From Actinoallomurus sp963823735 (GTDB lineage Bacteria > Actinomycetota > Actinomycetes > Streptosporangiales > Streptosporangiaceae), in assembly GCA_963823735.1 (NCBI GenBank), contig CAWGMO010000003.1:682001-746000 (forward strand): a stretch of DNA of 64,000 bases. Direction: 5' to 3'. The notes beneath the pieces were generated by a model. The model worked only from the letters and a program-made list of their open reading frames with translations. It ran no database searches and was not told the DNA's origin. Below are positions 53,971-62,608 of this stretch, piece after piece. Every line of letters starts with the position of its first letter. The stretch's first letter is position 1. The position numbers were made by a program, and so were the translations under genes.

Positions 53971-55141
53971 TCAGCCGATCGAGTCGTAGGCGGCCTGCAT
54001 GAGGCGGAACGCCCGCTCGCCGCCGGAGATCTCCTCGCCCATGCGGTTCGGGATGTAGGCCAGGGCCAGGCCGTTCTCGATGTCGGCGACGCTGATCGAG
54101 CCGCCGAGCCCGGTGTGCCCGAACGCGGTGTCCGCGCCGGCCTCGGGCGTGCGGTACAGCTCCGAGGGCCGCATGAAGCCCAGGCCGAACGAGCTGCCGA
54201 CGTACGACACGGTGTCCGGGCCGTCCACGCGGCGGCGTACGGCGTCGCGCAGCGTCGCCTTCTGGATGATCCGCCCGGCGAGCAGGTCGCGGTAGAAGCC
54301 GGCGAGGGCGCGCGCGGTGGTCACCAGCCCGAGCGCGGGCCAGCCGGCCCGCAGCATCTCCGCGTTGTTGTTGCCGCCCGCGACCGCCGTGATCGACGGG
54401 TTGCCGAAGGTGCGGGTGATCAGGCTGTCCGGGTCGGCGAAGGCGGCCATCATCTTCGCCGCCGGCCCGGTGAGCTCCGGCGCGGGCTGGCGGCCCTTGG
54501 AGACGCGCCGCCCGGCGGTCAGCCGCGCGGTGCGCCCGATCACGTCGTCGGGGGCGCCGAGGTGCAGGTCGAGCCCGCTGCGGCCCGGCGATCTCGTCGC
54601 GGACGAACTCCCCGACCGTACGGCCGGAGTGGCGGCGGACGATCTCGCCGGCCAGCCAGCCGTACGTCAGCGCGTGGTAGCCGTGCGCGGAGCCCGGCTT
54701 CCACTCCGGCGCCTGACCGGCGAGCAGCGCCGCCATCGCGGCCGGGTCGTGGGCCTCGGAGACGGGCACTCTGTGGTCGAACGCGGGCAGCCCACCCTGG
54801 TGGGAGAGCAGGTGCTCCGCCGTCGCGGCCTCCTTGCCGTGCGCGCCGAACTCCGGCCACCACGAGGTGACGGGGGCCTCCAGGTCGTACGCGCCACGCT
54901 CGGCGAGCAGCAGTGCCGCCGTGCCGGTCACCGGCTTGGCGCAGGAGAACGCGAGACAGGTCGTGTCGCGGGTCCATGGCCGCTCGGACTTGCGGTCGGC
55001 GAGGCCGCCCCACAGGTCGGCGACGAGGCGGTCGCCGGCGTACACGGCGACGGCGGCGCCGATCTCCTCGCCTTGTTCGAAACCGTGGCTGAACGCCGCG
55101 CGTACGGCTTCGAACGCCGGATCGCAGTGACCCTCGATCAT
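53971..55141 (-). pseudogene. Beta-lactamase/EstB-family serine hydrolase, interrupted by one frameshift
   Basis: The 5' frame from ATG 55141 carries the nucleophile Ser66-x-x-Lys69 (FSCAKPVTG) and the YGWLAGEIVRRHSGRTVGEF region. Near 54577 it goes out of frame (EIAGPQRARPAPR). The next frame continues with GLDLHLGAPDDVIG, then FGHTGLGGS (third motif) and ends at 53971. One extra base at 54577 explains it. Correcting it gives about 390 residues, normal for the class C/EstB family. Either a recent pseudogene or a base-calling error. Confidence 0.85.
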
Positions 55142-55539
55142 GTTGCTTTCTCCTGAAGCGGGAGTTCCCCACCTGCGGGGACGTCTGATTCCACAGCATT
55201 TCACGTCCGGCCATCAGAGGGGGAAACGCCCAGGTTGTCGGGCTGTGACCGGCGGACTCCAGAGGATGACTGACTTACTAACTGCGAGTAAACCCGCAAA
55301 TACATGCAGCGATAACCGCAAAATAGGTCAAACAACGTATTTAATCTTGGCGGCTCATTTCCTAGCCTCTGTGTCGTAGATCGTCCGCATGGGGGGTGGG
55401 GGAGGGAGGCCGTCATGGGTGGTGTTTCCTGGGCCTGAGGGTTCTGGGCACGGGGCGGCCGGGTCACCGGCCGCCCCACTCGTACGTCCGGGCACGCCGT
55501 AGGGTCGGGGACGACCGCAGGCGAGCGCGAGGAGGACCG
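55142..55539. other. Intergenic region with an AT-rich island
   Basis: 398 bases; from about 55260 to 55380 the GC content falls sharply. Nothing protein-like except a 7-codon ORF (55415-55438, MGGVSWA) behind gggagg and a hairpin at 55452-55477. Confidence 0.5.
55452..55477 (+). terminator. Hairpin before the Dabb gene
   Basis: GGGGCGGCCGG with CCGGCCGCCCC: 11-bp perfect stem, loop gtca, 63 bases before the Dabb start. Could be a terminator or attenuator. Confidence 0.55.
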
Positions 55540-55839
55540 ATGGCCGGTTTCCGGCACGTGGTGTTGTTCCGGTGGCGTGAAGGCGCGACCGCGGAGCAGA
55601 AACAGACCCTCCGGGACCGGCTCGGCGAGCTGCCCGGCGTGATCCCCGAGATCGCGACGTACACGATGGGCGCCGACGCGGGGATCAACGACGGCAACTT
55701 CGACTTCGCGGTCGCCGCCGACTTCGCCGACCGCGAGGCCTACCTCGTCTACCGCGACCATCCGCGCCACCGCGCGGTCATCGAGGAGCACCTCAAGCCG
55801 ATCCTGGCCGAGCGCGCCGCCGTCCAGTACGAGCTCTGA
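55540..55839 (+). CDS. Dabb (stress-responsive A/B barrel) family protein
   Basis: 99 residues from ATG 55540 with gaggagg upstream. Dabb hallmarks: FRHVVLFRWREGAT, LGELPGVIPEIATYTMGAD, NFDFAVAADFADREAYLVYRDHPRHRAV, ferredoxin-like fold. Function of most members unknown (some are cyclases or stress-induced). Confidence 0.9.
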   Translation: MAGFRHVVLFRWREGATAEQKQTLRDRLGELPGVIPEIATYTMGADAGINDGNFDFAVAADFADREAYLVYRDHPRHRAVIEEHLKPILAERAAVQYEL

Positions 55840-55963
55840 GCACCGCCGCGCTACTCCCGTAGGAGTACGCGCGGCGAACCAAGTGTCATCGTGCGCACGA
55901 CGCCCCGTCGCCGCCGTGCCGTCACCCTCGTGATGAACATCGAACCCATCTCGAGGTGATCCC

Positions 55964-58093
55964 ATGCACGACGGGCCGCTCGCCCGCCTGGCGCGTTTCT
56001 GCCACCGCCGAAGGCGCCTGGTCCTGCTGACATGGGTCGTCGGCGCCGCCGCCGTCATCGTCGTCGGCTTCGGCTTCAAGGCCCCGGCCGACGACGACTT
56101 CACCGGCGGTGCCACGGAGTCGGCGCGGGCCCAGGACCTGATCAAGAACCATTTCCCGCAGGAGAAGGGCGACACCGTCACCCTCGCGATCCGCGCGGAC
56201 GGCGACGTCGAGGCCGTACGCCCGCGCGTCGAGAAGGTGATCGGGACCCTCGCGCACGCCCCGCACGTCGTGTCCGTGAGCTCTCCGTACCAGGCGCCGG
56301 GCCAGATCTCGGGGGACCGGCGGACGGCCTTCGCGCCGGTCCAGCTCGACGCGGTCGCGGCGAAGGTCCCGATCTCCGACATCACCAAGATGATCGCCGA
56401 CGTGCGCGCGGCGTCCGGGGACGGGATGACGCTCGCGCTCGGCGGCGCTCCCGTCACCGCGGCCGAGACGCCCGCCGGCGGGCCGACGGAGGGCATCGGG
56501 CTGCTCGCGGCCGTGATCGTGCTGCTCATCGCGTTCGGCTCGCTGCTCGCGATGGGCCTGCCGATCGTGACCGCGCTGTTCGGGATCGGCACCGGGCTCG
56601 CCGCCATCGGGCTGCTCGGCCACCTGCTGCCGGCGCCCGGGTTCGGCTCCATCGTGGCGGGCCTCATCGGCCTCGGCGTCGGCGTGGACTACGCGCTGTT
56701 CATCGTCACGAGGTACCGGGAGTCGCTCGCCGAGGGCGACGACCCGGAGGACGCCACCGTGCACGCCCTCGCCACCGCCGGTCGTTCGGTGATGTTCGCC
56801 GGGCTGACCGTCGTCGTGGCGCTCCTGGGCCTGTTCGTCATGCAGCAGCGCCTGCTGAACGCCGTCGCGGTCGCGGCGTCGGTCACCGTCCTCATGACGA
56901 TGATCACCGCGATCACGCTGCTGCCCGCGCTGCTCGGCTTCACCGGACGCCGCATCGACCGGTTCCGCCTGCCGCTGCTGGGCCGGGGTACCGGCCGTCC
57001 GCTGTCCGAGCGGTGGGCCGGCGTGATCCAGCGCAGGCCGTGGACCGGCGTGCTCGTGTCGGCCGTCGTCCTGCTGGGCCTCGCCGTGCCCGCCCTCTCG
57101 ATGCGCCTGAGCTTCCCGGACGCCAGTGTGCAGGCCCACTCCACGAGCGGGTACACCGCGCACCACCTCCTCGCCGGCGGCTTCGGCTCCGGGTACGACG
57201 CGCCGCTCATCGTCGTCGCCCGGCCGCCGGCCGACGCCGCGCGGGTGGCCGGCGCGGTCGCGCACACGCCCGGCATCGTGTCGGTGACGCCCGTACGCAC
57301 GAGCCGGGACGGCACCGCGGCGATGTTCGTCGCCTACCCGAGAAGTGGCGCGCAGGACGCCGCGACGCCTGCCCTCGTGCACCGGCTGCGCGACACCGTG
57401 ATCCCCGGAGCCGCCGGGCGGAGCAGCGTGTACGTGGGCGGCCCGAACGCCGGCGCGATCGACTTCTCCGACGCGGTCACCAGCCGGCTGCCCTGGCTGA
57501 TCGCGGTCGTCGTCGGCCTGTCCCTGCTCCTGCTGCTCGTACTGGTCCGGTCGGTCGCCATCGCCATCAAGGCGGCCGTGATGAACCTGCTGTCCATCGC
57601 CGCGGCGTACGGCGTGCTCACCGCGGTCGTCCAGTGGGGATGGCTCGGCCACGCGCTCGGCTTCCCGGCGCACATGCCGGTGACCGCGTGGGTTCCGCTG
57701 TTCATGTTCCCGATCCTGTTCGGGCTCTCCACGGACTACGAGGTCTTCCTGATCTCCCGCATCCGCGAGGAGTACGACCAGGGCGCCGGCACGAGACCAG
57801 CGGTGACCCGAGGCCTGGCCCGCACCGCCCGCGTGATCACCGCCGCCGCCGCGATCATGGTGTGCGTGTTCTCGTCGACGCTGCTCGGCGGAGACGTCCA
57901 GGTCAAACAGATCGGCCTGGGCCTCGGCGTGGCCGTCCTCATCGACGCGACGATCGTACGGATGGTGCTGGTCCCGGCCGTCATGGAACTGCTCGGCTCG
58001 GTCAACTGGTGGCTCCCGGCCTGGCTCGACCGCCTCCTGCCGGGCGCGGAACCACGCCGTACGGAACAGCGAGTCCCCGTGCCCGTCGAGTGA
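55964..58093 (+). CDS. MmpL/RND-family exporter, intact
   Basis: 709 residues from ATG 55964 with an extended gaggtgatc ribosome site. Two repeats: N-terminal helix, porter domain (about 40-165), six-span block with VDYALFIVTRYRESL (about 241-255); second helix about 370-388, second porter domain, block with STDYEVFLISRIREEYD (about 589-605). Length and order match MmpL transporters of lipids and hydrophobic drugs, driven by proton flow. Same family as the frameshifted gene at 18.6 kb, which makes the loss there clear. Convergent with a TetR gene. Confidence 0.93.
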   Translation: MHDGPLARLARFCHRRRRLVLLTWVVGAAAVIVVGFGFKAPADDDFTGGATESARAQDLIKNHFPQEKGDTVTLAIRADGDVEAVRPRVEKVIGTLAHAPHVVSVSSPYQAPGQISGDRRTAFAPVQLDAVAAKVPISDITKMIADVRAASGDGMTLALGGAPVTAAETPAGGPTEGIGLLAAVIVLLIAFGSLLAMGLPIVTALFGIGTGLAAIGLLGHLLPAPGFGSIVAGLIGLGVGVDYALFIVTRYRESLAEGDDPEDATVHALATAGRSVMFAGLTVVVALLGLFVMQQRLLNAVAVAASVTVLMTMITAITLLPALLGFTGRRIDRFRLPLLGRGTGRPLSERWAGVIQRRPWTGVLVSAVVLLGLAVPALSMRLSFPDASVQAHSTSGYTAHHLLAGGFGSGYDAPLIVVARPPADAARVAGAVAHTPGIVSVTPVRTSRDGTAAMFVAYPRSGAQDAATPALVHRLRDTVIPGAAGRSSVYVGGPNAGAIDFSDAVTSRLPWLIAVVVGLSLLLLLVLVRSVAIAIKAAVMNLLSIAAAYGVLTAVVQWGWLGHALGFPAHMPVTAWVPLFMFPILFGLSTDYEVFLISRIREEYDQGAGTRPAVTRGLARTARVITAAAAIMVCVFSSTLLGGDVQVKQIGLGLGVAVLIDATIVRMVLVPAVMELLGSVNWWLPAWLDRLLPGAEPRRTEQRVPVPVE

Positions 58094-58097
58094 GGCG

Positions 58098-58745
58098 TCA
58101 GGCCGTCGCGCTGATCCCGTCGAAGACGACCTTGACGTAGTGGTCGGCGAGGTGTCGGGGTTCGAGGTCGCCGCCCGGACGGAACCAGCGGACGGTCGGC
58201 CAGATGGAGTCGCGGATCATCCGGTACGTCAGGCGCGGGTCGATGTCGGGGCGGAACATGCCGGAATTTTGGCCGCGTTCGATCAGGCCGACCCACATGC
58301 GCTCGGTCTCGTACTCCGACCTCGCCAGATAGGCGAACCGCTCGAACTGCGTCAGGTAGTTCCAGTCGTTCTGGATGACCACGATGGCGGCGCGGTGGGG
58401 GATCAGAGTGGCGAAGCAGGATCGGATCAGTTCGGAGATCGTGGCGCGCGGGTCGCGGCCCGCGCGGAGGGCGAGGGTGGCGGCGGTGGCGAGTTCGTCG
58501 AGGAAGGACGTGAGGATCTCGTCGACGATCGACTCCTTGGAGTCGAAGTGGTGGTACAGGCTTCCGGACAGGATGCCGGCCTCGTCCGCGATGTTGCGGA
58601 CCGTCGTGGCCTGGTAGCCCTTCTCGGCGAACAGGTCGGACGCGATGCGTACGAGGTGCTCGCGGCGTGCCGACACCGGGGACGGGGCGTCCCTCGTACG
58701 GCGGACGGCGCGTTGCCGCCCGCTGTTACCGGCGGTCGACGTCAT
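58098..58745 (-). CDS. TetR/AcrR family regulator (KstR2-like C-terminal region)
   Basis: 215 residues. Helix-turn-helix GYQATTVRNIADEAGILSGSLYHHF (about 43-67); C-terminal part with AAIVVIQNDWNYLTQFERF, as in KstR2 and other acyl-CoA or sterol-ring regulators. It stands tail-to-tail with MmpL (4-base gap) and divergent to the HAD gene, so its target is not obvious. Confidence 0.88.
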   Translation of the reverse strand: MTSTAGNSGRQRAVRRTRDAPSPVSARREHLVRIASDLFAEKGYQATTVRNIADEAGILSGSLYHHFDSKESIVDEILTSFLDELATAATLALRAGRDPRATISELIRSCFATLIPHRAAIVVIQNDWNYLTQFERFAYLARSEYETERMWVGLIERGQNSGMFRPDIDPRLTYRMIRDSIWPTVRWFRPGGDLEPRHLADHYVKVVFDGISATA

Positions 58746-58860
58746 CGCCCCAGTATGGCCGAGCCGCCTCGCCGCTCGCCGGAATCACTAGGCTCGGAAC
58801 CCGAGCGTGACCTTCCAGCCGACACCGGCCGAGACCGACCGGACCGACGAGAGGCCCCGT

Positions 58861-59463
58861 ATGCCGCGCGCCATCGTGTTCGACCTGTTCGGTGTCATCG
58901 CTCTTCCCCAGGCACCCGAGGCGCTGCGCCGTATCGAGGGCATCGCCGGGGTCGCGCCCGACGAGCTCTGGGAGGCGTACTGGGCGGTGCGCGAGCCGTA
59001 CGACACCGGGCAGACGAGCGCGGACTACTGGGCGGCGGTCGGCGGCCGGGTGGGCGTGCGGTTCGGTGACGCCACCGTGCGCGAGCTGATCGCGGCCGAC
59101 CTCGAGAGCTGGTCGGAGGCCGATCCGGAGATGGTGAAGCTCGTCGGTGAGCTGGCCGCCGGCGGGCACACCCTCGGCCTGCTCTCCAACATCGTCGTCG
59201 ACCTCATCGAGGTCTTCGAGGCGCGGCACGGCGGCTGGCTGTCGCGGTTCACCGCGCTGACCTACTCGTGCGACATCGGCGTGGCCAAGCCTCACCCGAG
59301 GGCGTACGAGATCGCCGCGGAGCGGCTCGGCGTCGCGCCGGCGGACTGCGTGTTCTTCGACGACCGCGAGGTCAACGTCGTGGCCGCGCGCGCCGCCGGC
59401 ATGCGCGCGGAGGTCTTCCACTCGCCCGACCAGGTACGCGACGTGCTCGCCGCGACGGCCTAG
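58861..59463 (+). CDS. HAD-superfamily hydrolase (subfamily IA-like)
   Basis: 200 residues from ATG 58861 (gagaggcccc upstream); an in-frame GTG at 58807 adds 18 residues. Motif I AIVFDLFGVIALP has the nucleophile Asp8 but Phe10 in place of the second Asp, as in many HAD-IA proteins. Motif II LLSNIVVD, motif III lysine in GVAKPHPRAYE, motif IV FFDDREVNVVAA. Likely a phosphatase or dehalogenase-like fold of unknown substrate. The CDF gene follows 80 bases later. Confidence 0.88.
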   Translation: MPRAIVFDLFGVIALPQAPEALRRIEGIAGVAPDELWEAYWAVREPYDTGQTSADYWAAVGGRVGVRFGDATVRELIAADLESWSEADPEMVKLVGELAAGGHTLGLLSNIVVDLIEVFEARHGGWLSRFTALTYSCDIGVAKPHPRAYEIAAERLGVAPADCVFFDDREVNVVAARAAGMRAEVFHSPDQVRDVLAATA

Positions 59464-59543
59464 CGTTTGCGACTCGCTCGCAGCTGCCTGACCTGCGCTG
59501 TTGTCGAGATGCTGCAACGGGTTTTCGGGGTCATTCTGGCGGT

Positions 59544-60575
59544 ATGAGCCACGCGCACGGTACGAGCCACACGCACGGCACAGACCACACACACGATCAC
59601 GGGCACCGGCGGTGGGCCCACGTGCTCCGGCCGCATTCGCACGAGGCGGCCGGAAAGGTGGACGCCGCGATGGAGGCTACCGCCGAGGGCATGCGGGCGC
59701 TGTGGATCTCGCTCGCCGCGCTCGGCGTGACCGCCGCCGTCCAGGGCGTCGTGGTGGCGATGTCGGGGTCGGTGGCGCTCCTGGGAGACGCGCTGCACAA
59801 CGCCGCCGACGCGCTCACCGCCGTACCGCTCGCGCTCGCGTTCCTGCTGGGCCGCCGCCCGCCGACGCGCCGCTACACGTACGGGTACGGCCGGGCCGAG
59901 GACCTCGCCGGGGTCGCCATCGTCGCGTCGATCGCGGTCTCCTCGGCGCTGGCCGCCTGGACCGCGATCGACCGGCTGGCGCACCCGCGCGGCGTCTCGG
60001 ACCTGGTGGCCGTCGCCGTGGCGGCCCTGGCCGGGTTCGCCGGGAACGAACTGGTCGCGCGCTACCGCATCCGCGTCGGCCGCCGGATCGGCTCGGCGGC
60101 GCTGGTCGCCGACGGCCTGCACGCGCGTACGGACGGGTTCACCTCGCTCGCCGTGCTGCTGGGCGCGGGCGGGGTGGCGCTGGGCTGGACGTGGGCGGAC
60201 CCGGTGGTGGGGCTGCTCATCACCGTGGCGATCCTGTCCGTGCTGCGCCAGGCGGCGCGCGAGGTGTACCGGCGTCTCATGGACGCCATCGACCCGGCCA
60301 TCGTCGACGAGGCGGAGCGGACCCTGGCCGCGACGCCGGGCGTCCTGGGCGTCGGCCAGGTACGCCTGCGCTGGATCGGCCATCGGCTGCGCGCCGAGTG
60401 CGAGGTCGTCGTCGACGACCGCGTCACGGTCGTGGAGGCGCACCGGGTCGCCGTCGACGCCGAGCACGCGCTGATCCACGCCATCCCGCGCCTGACCGCC
60501 GCGCTCGTCCACGCCGACCCGAGCCCCCATGACGGCGCCGACCACCACGCCGTCCTGACCGCTCACCGGATTTAA
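59544..60575 (+). CDS. Cation diffusion facilitator (CDF) metal exporter
   Basis: 343 residues from ATG 59544. A His-rich N-terminus (HAHGTSHTHGTDHTHDHGH, 3-21) is probably a metal-sensing loop. Six spans follow, with transport motifs HNAAD (85-89) and HARTD (192-196). The cytoplasmic C-terminal domain is CDF-type (EVYRRLMDAIDPAIVDEAE, LRAECEVVVDD). The motif type (H-x3-D twice) is typical of zinc/cobalt exporters. Ion selectivity inferred. It uses proton flow to export Zn2+ or a similar divalent cation. Confidence 0.93.
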   Translation: MSHAHGTSHTHGTDHTHDHGHRRWAHVLRPHSHEAAGKVDAAMEATAEGMRALWISLAALGVTAAVQGVVVAMSGSVALLGDALHNAADALTAVPLALAFLLGRRPPTRRYTYGYGRAEDLAGVAIVASIAVSSALAAWTAIDRLAHPRGVSDLVAVAVAALAGFAGNELVARYRIRVGRRIGSAALVADGLHARTDGFTSLAVLLGAGGVALGWTWADPVVGLLITVAILSVLRQAAREVYRRLMDAIDPAIVDEAERTLAATPGVLGVGQVRLRWIGHRLRAECEVVVDDRVTVVEAHRVAVDAEHALIHAIPRLTAALVHADPSPHDGADHHAVLTAHRI

Positions 60576-60635
60576 CGTCTAGGTTGCTGTATGTGAGAAA
60601 TCGGCCGTGTTGATCGAGACCGTCGCCCGTCGCCT

Positions 60636-62051
60636 GTGACCGACGTCGCGCGCCAGGCGTTCTCGTACAGGTTCACCGCACCGCTGTTCGTCGGCTCGGT
60701 GCTCAACCCGGTCAACAGCTCCCTGATGGCGACCGCCCTCGTGCCGGTCGCGCGCGGGCTGGGCGTGCCGGTCGGGCGGACCGCCGTGCTGGTCACGGCG
60801 CTGTACCTGGCCAGCGCGATCGCCCAGCCCACGGCGGGCAAGGCCGCCGAGGTGTTCGGGCCACGGCGCGTGTTCCTGGCCGGGACCCTGCTCGTCGCCG
60901 CCGGCGGCCTCGCCGGTGGTCTCGCGCGGAACCTGTCGACGCTGCTGGTCAGCCGCGTCCTGATCGGCCTCGGGACGTCCTGCGCCTACCCGACGGCGAT
61001 GCTGCTCATCCGCCGCCGCGCCCGCGACGCGGGCCTGGACCGGCCGCCCGGCGGGGTGCTGGGCGGGCTGCAGATCTCCGGCCTCGCGACCTCCTCCCTC
61101 GGGCTGCCCATCGGGGGTGTCCTGGTCGGCGCGCTCGGCTGGCGTTCGGTCTTCTTCGTCAACCTGCCCGTCGCGGGGATCGCGCTGGCCGCGACGCTGG
61201 CCTGGCTCCCGCCGGACGGCCCGCCGGAACGCTCCCGCGGCGTCCGCGCCATCGCCTCCGACCTCGACGTGACCGGCATCGGGGGCTTCGCCGCCGCGAT
61301 GGTCGCCCTGCTGCTGTTCCTGTTCGGCCTGCCCACGGCGCACTGGTACGCCCTGGGCCTCTCGATCGCGCTGTGGTGCGCCCTCGTGGCCTGGGAGTTG
61401 CGTGCGCGCACGCCGTTCCTCGACGTGCGCCTGCTCGCGAGCAACCGGGCTCTGACCAGGACGTACGTGCGGTACGGGCTGGTGCTGCTGTGCGTGTACG
61501 TCGTGTTCTACGGCATCACCCAGTGGGTCGAGACCGTACGCGGCGTGTCCGAGACCGGGTCCGGCCTGCTGCTCCTGCCCATGACGCTCGTCTCGGGCGT
61601 GGTCATCTCCCCGATCTCACGGCGCAACCTGGTCCGTGGCCCGGCTCTCACCGCGGCCCTGACCTGCCTGCTCGCCTCCGCGGGCGTCCTCCTGCTCGGT
61701 GCCTCGGCCTGGATCGGCTGGGTCGTCGTCATCACGGTCGTCTTCGGCGTCGCGATGGGGACCGCCGCCGCGGGCAACCAGACCGCCCTCTACGCCCAGG
61801 CCCCGGCCGAACAGCTCGGCACGGCGTCCGGGCTGCTGCGAACCTTCGGCTACATCGGCTCCATCGCGTCGTCCGCGATCACCGGGGTCGTCTTCCACAG
61901 CCACGTCACCGACCACGGCGTCCATCTCATCGCCTGGATCATGATCGGCGTCGGCGCCGTCCTGGTCGCGATGACGGTCACGGATCGCTCGCTGGGGCGC
62001 TCCCCAGGCGACTCTCGGCGTACGACCAGCCGCTCCAGCGTTCGACGGTGA
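60636..62051 (+). CDS. MFS transporter (DHA2-like)
   Basis: 471 residues from GTG 60636. Multiple spans (about 12-14), NPVNSSLMATALVPVA at helix 1, a motif A-like GKAAEVFGPRR after the second helix, and RSVFFVNLPVAGIALAAT in the middle. Export of small molecules is likely; substrate unknown. The 3' end overlaps the F420 oxidoreductase gene by 74 bases. Its last 20 residues (RSPGDSRRTTSRSSVRR) are probably dispensable. Confidence 0.9.
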   Translation: MTDVARQAFSYRFTAPLFVGSVLNPVNSSLMATALVPVARGLGVPVGRTAVLVTALYLASAIAQPTAGKAAEVFGPRRVFLAGTLLVAAGGLAGGLARNLSTLLVSRVLIGLGTSCAYPTAMLLIRRRARDAGLDRPPGGVLGGLQISGLATSSLGLPIGGVLVGALGWRSVFFVNLPVAGIALAATLAWLPPDGPPERSRGVRAIASDLDVTGIGGFAAAMVALLLFLFGLPTAHWYALGLSIALWCALVAWELRARTPFLDVRLLASNRALTRTYVRYGLVLLCVYVVFYGITQWVETVRGVSETGSGLLLLPMTLVSGVVISPISRRNLVRGPALTAALTCLLASAGVLLLGASAWIGWVVVITVVFGVAMGTAAAGNQTALYAQAPAEQLGTASGLLRTFGYIGSIASSAITGVVFHSHVTDHGVHLIAWIMIGVGAVLVAMTVTDRSLGRSPGDSRRTTSRSSVRR

Positions 62052-62430
62052 CCACGATGAGCGGGCCGGCGGGCGGGTCGTCGCGGTACTGCCGGTAGCG
62101 CGCGGCGAGCAGCGCGAGGGGCCCGGCCATCGCGGCGGGGTCCTCGACGACGGAGGCGGTGCCGTCGGCGCGGGCCCACCACAGGCGCGTCCAGTCGTCG
62201 TCGTAGTGGTCGGCGAGCACGGCCACGCGCGGGTCGGCCCGTATGTTGCGCAGGCGTTTCAGGTCGCGGCCGCTCTTCGGCTTGGCGTCGACGGCGCTGT
62301 AGATCCGGTCGCCGTCGGCCGCGAACGTCGCCGCGACCACGTGCGGGCGCCCGGTCGCGTCGGCCGTGGCCAGGTGGATGACGCGTGCCGCCGCCAGCCG
62401 TTCGCGGGCGTCCTCCTCGGTCAGCCTCAT
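61978..62430 (-). CDS. PPOX-class F420-dependent oxidoreductase
   Basis: 150 residues, split-barrel flavin/F420-binding fold: AAARVIHLATADATGRPHVVAATFAADGDRIY, AKPKSGRDLKRLRNIRADPRVAVLADHY, DDDWTRLWWARADG. The PPOX-class F420 group (Rv1155-like). Probably reduces or oxidises a small electron-poor compound. Its C-terminal 25 codons are antisense to the MFS gene. Confidence 0.9.
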   Translation of the reverse strand: MRLTEEDARERLAAARVIHLATADATGRPHVVAATFAADGDRIYSAVDAKPKSGRDLKRLRNIRADPRVAVLADHYDDDWTRLWWARADGTASVVEDPAAMAGPLALLAARYRQYRDDPPAGPLIVVTVERWSGWSYAESRLGSAPASDP

Positions 62431-62493
62431 GCTCTGAGCCTGCCAGGCGCCGCCCGGAAAGTGACGTCCGTATAACGAACACGTTTCCTGCCC

Positions 62494-62499
62494 TTGACA
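62494..62499 (+). promoter_or_regulatory. -35 box of the sugar-binding lipoprotein promoter
   Basis: TTGACA, the consensus -35 hexamer, 28 bases before the CebR box. A -10 box would fall near 62516-62523, next to the operator; none is strong. Confidence 0.45.
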
Positions 62500-62526
62500 G
62501 CCCCCATGTCTTCAGGCTTCCCTTCG

Positions 62527-62540
62527 TGGGAGCGCTCCCA
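62527..62540. promoter_or_regulatory. CebR operator (perfect consensus)
   Basis: TGGGAGCGCTCCCA, identical to the 14-bp CebR palindrome known from Streptomyces cello-oligosaccharide genes. It sits 69 bases before the solute-binding gene, where repressor would block transcription. Confidence 0.88.
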
Positions 62541-62608
62541 CGCGCCGGGCGGCCGGTACCCGGCGAAGCATTCGCGTCCATGGAGACGACCTGAGAGGGG
62601 TCCGTCAA

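Noticed and set aside
55415..55438. Tryptophan-type attenuator leader
   Set aside because: Only one Trp codon in seven and the downstream gene is a Dabb protein, not an amino-acid biosynthesis gene.
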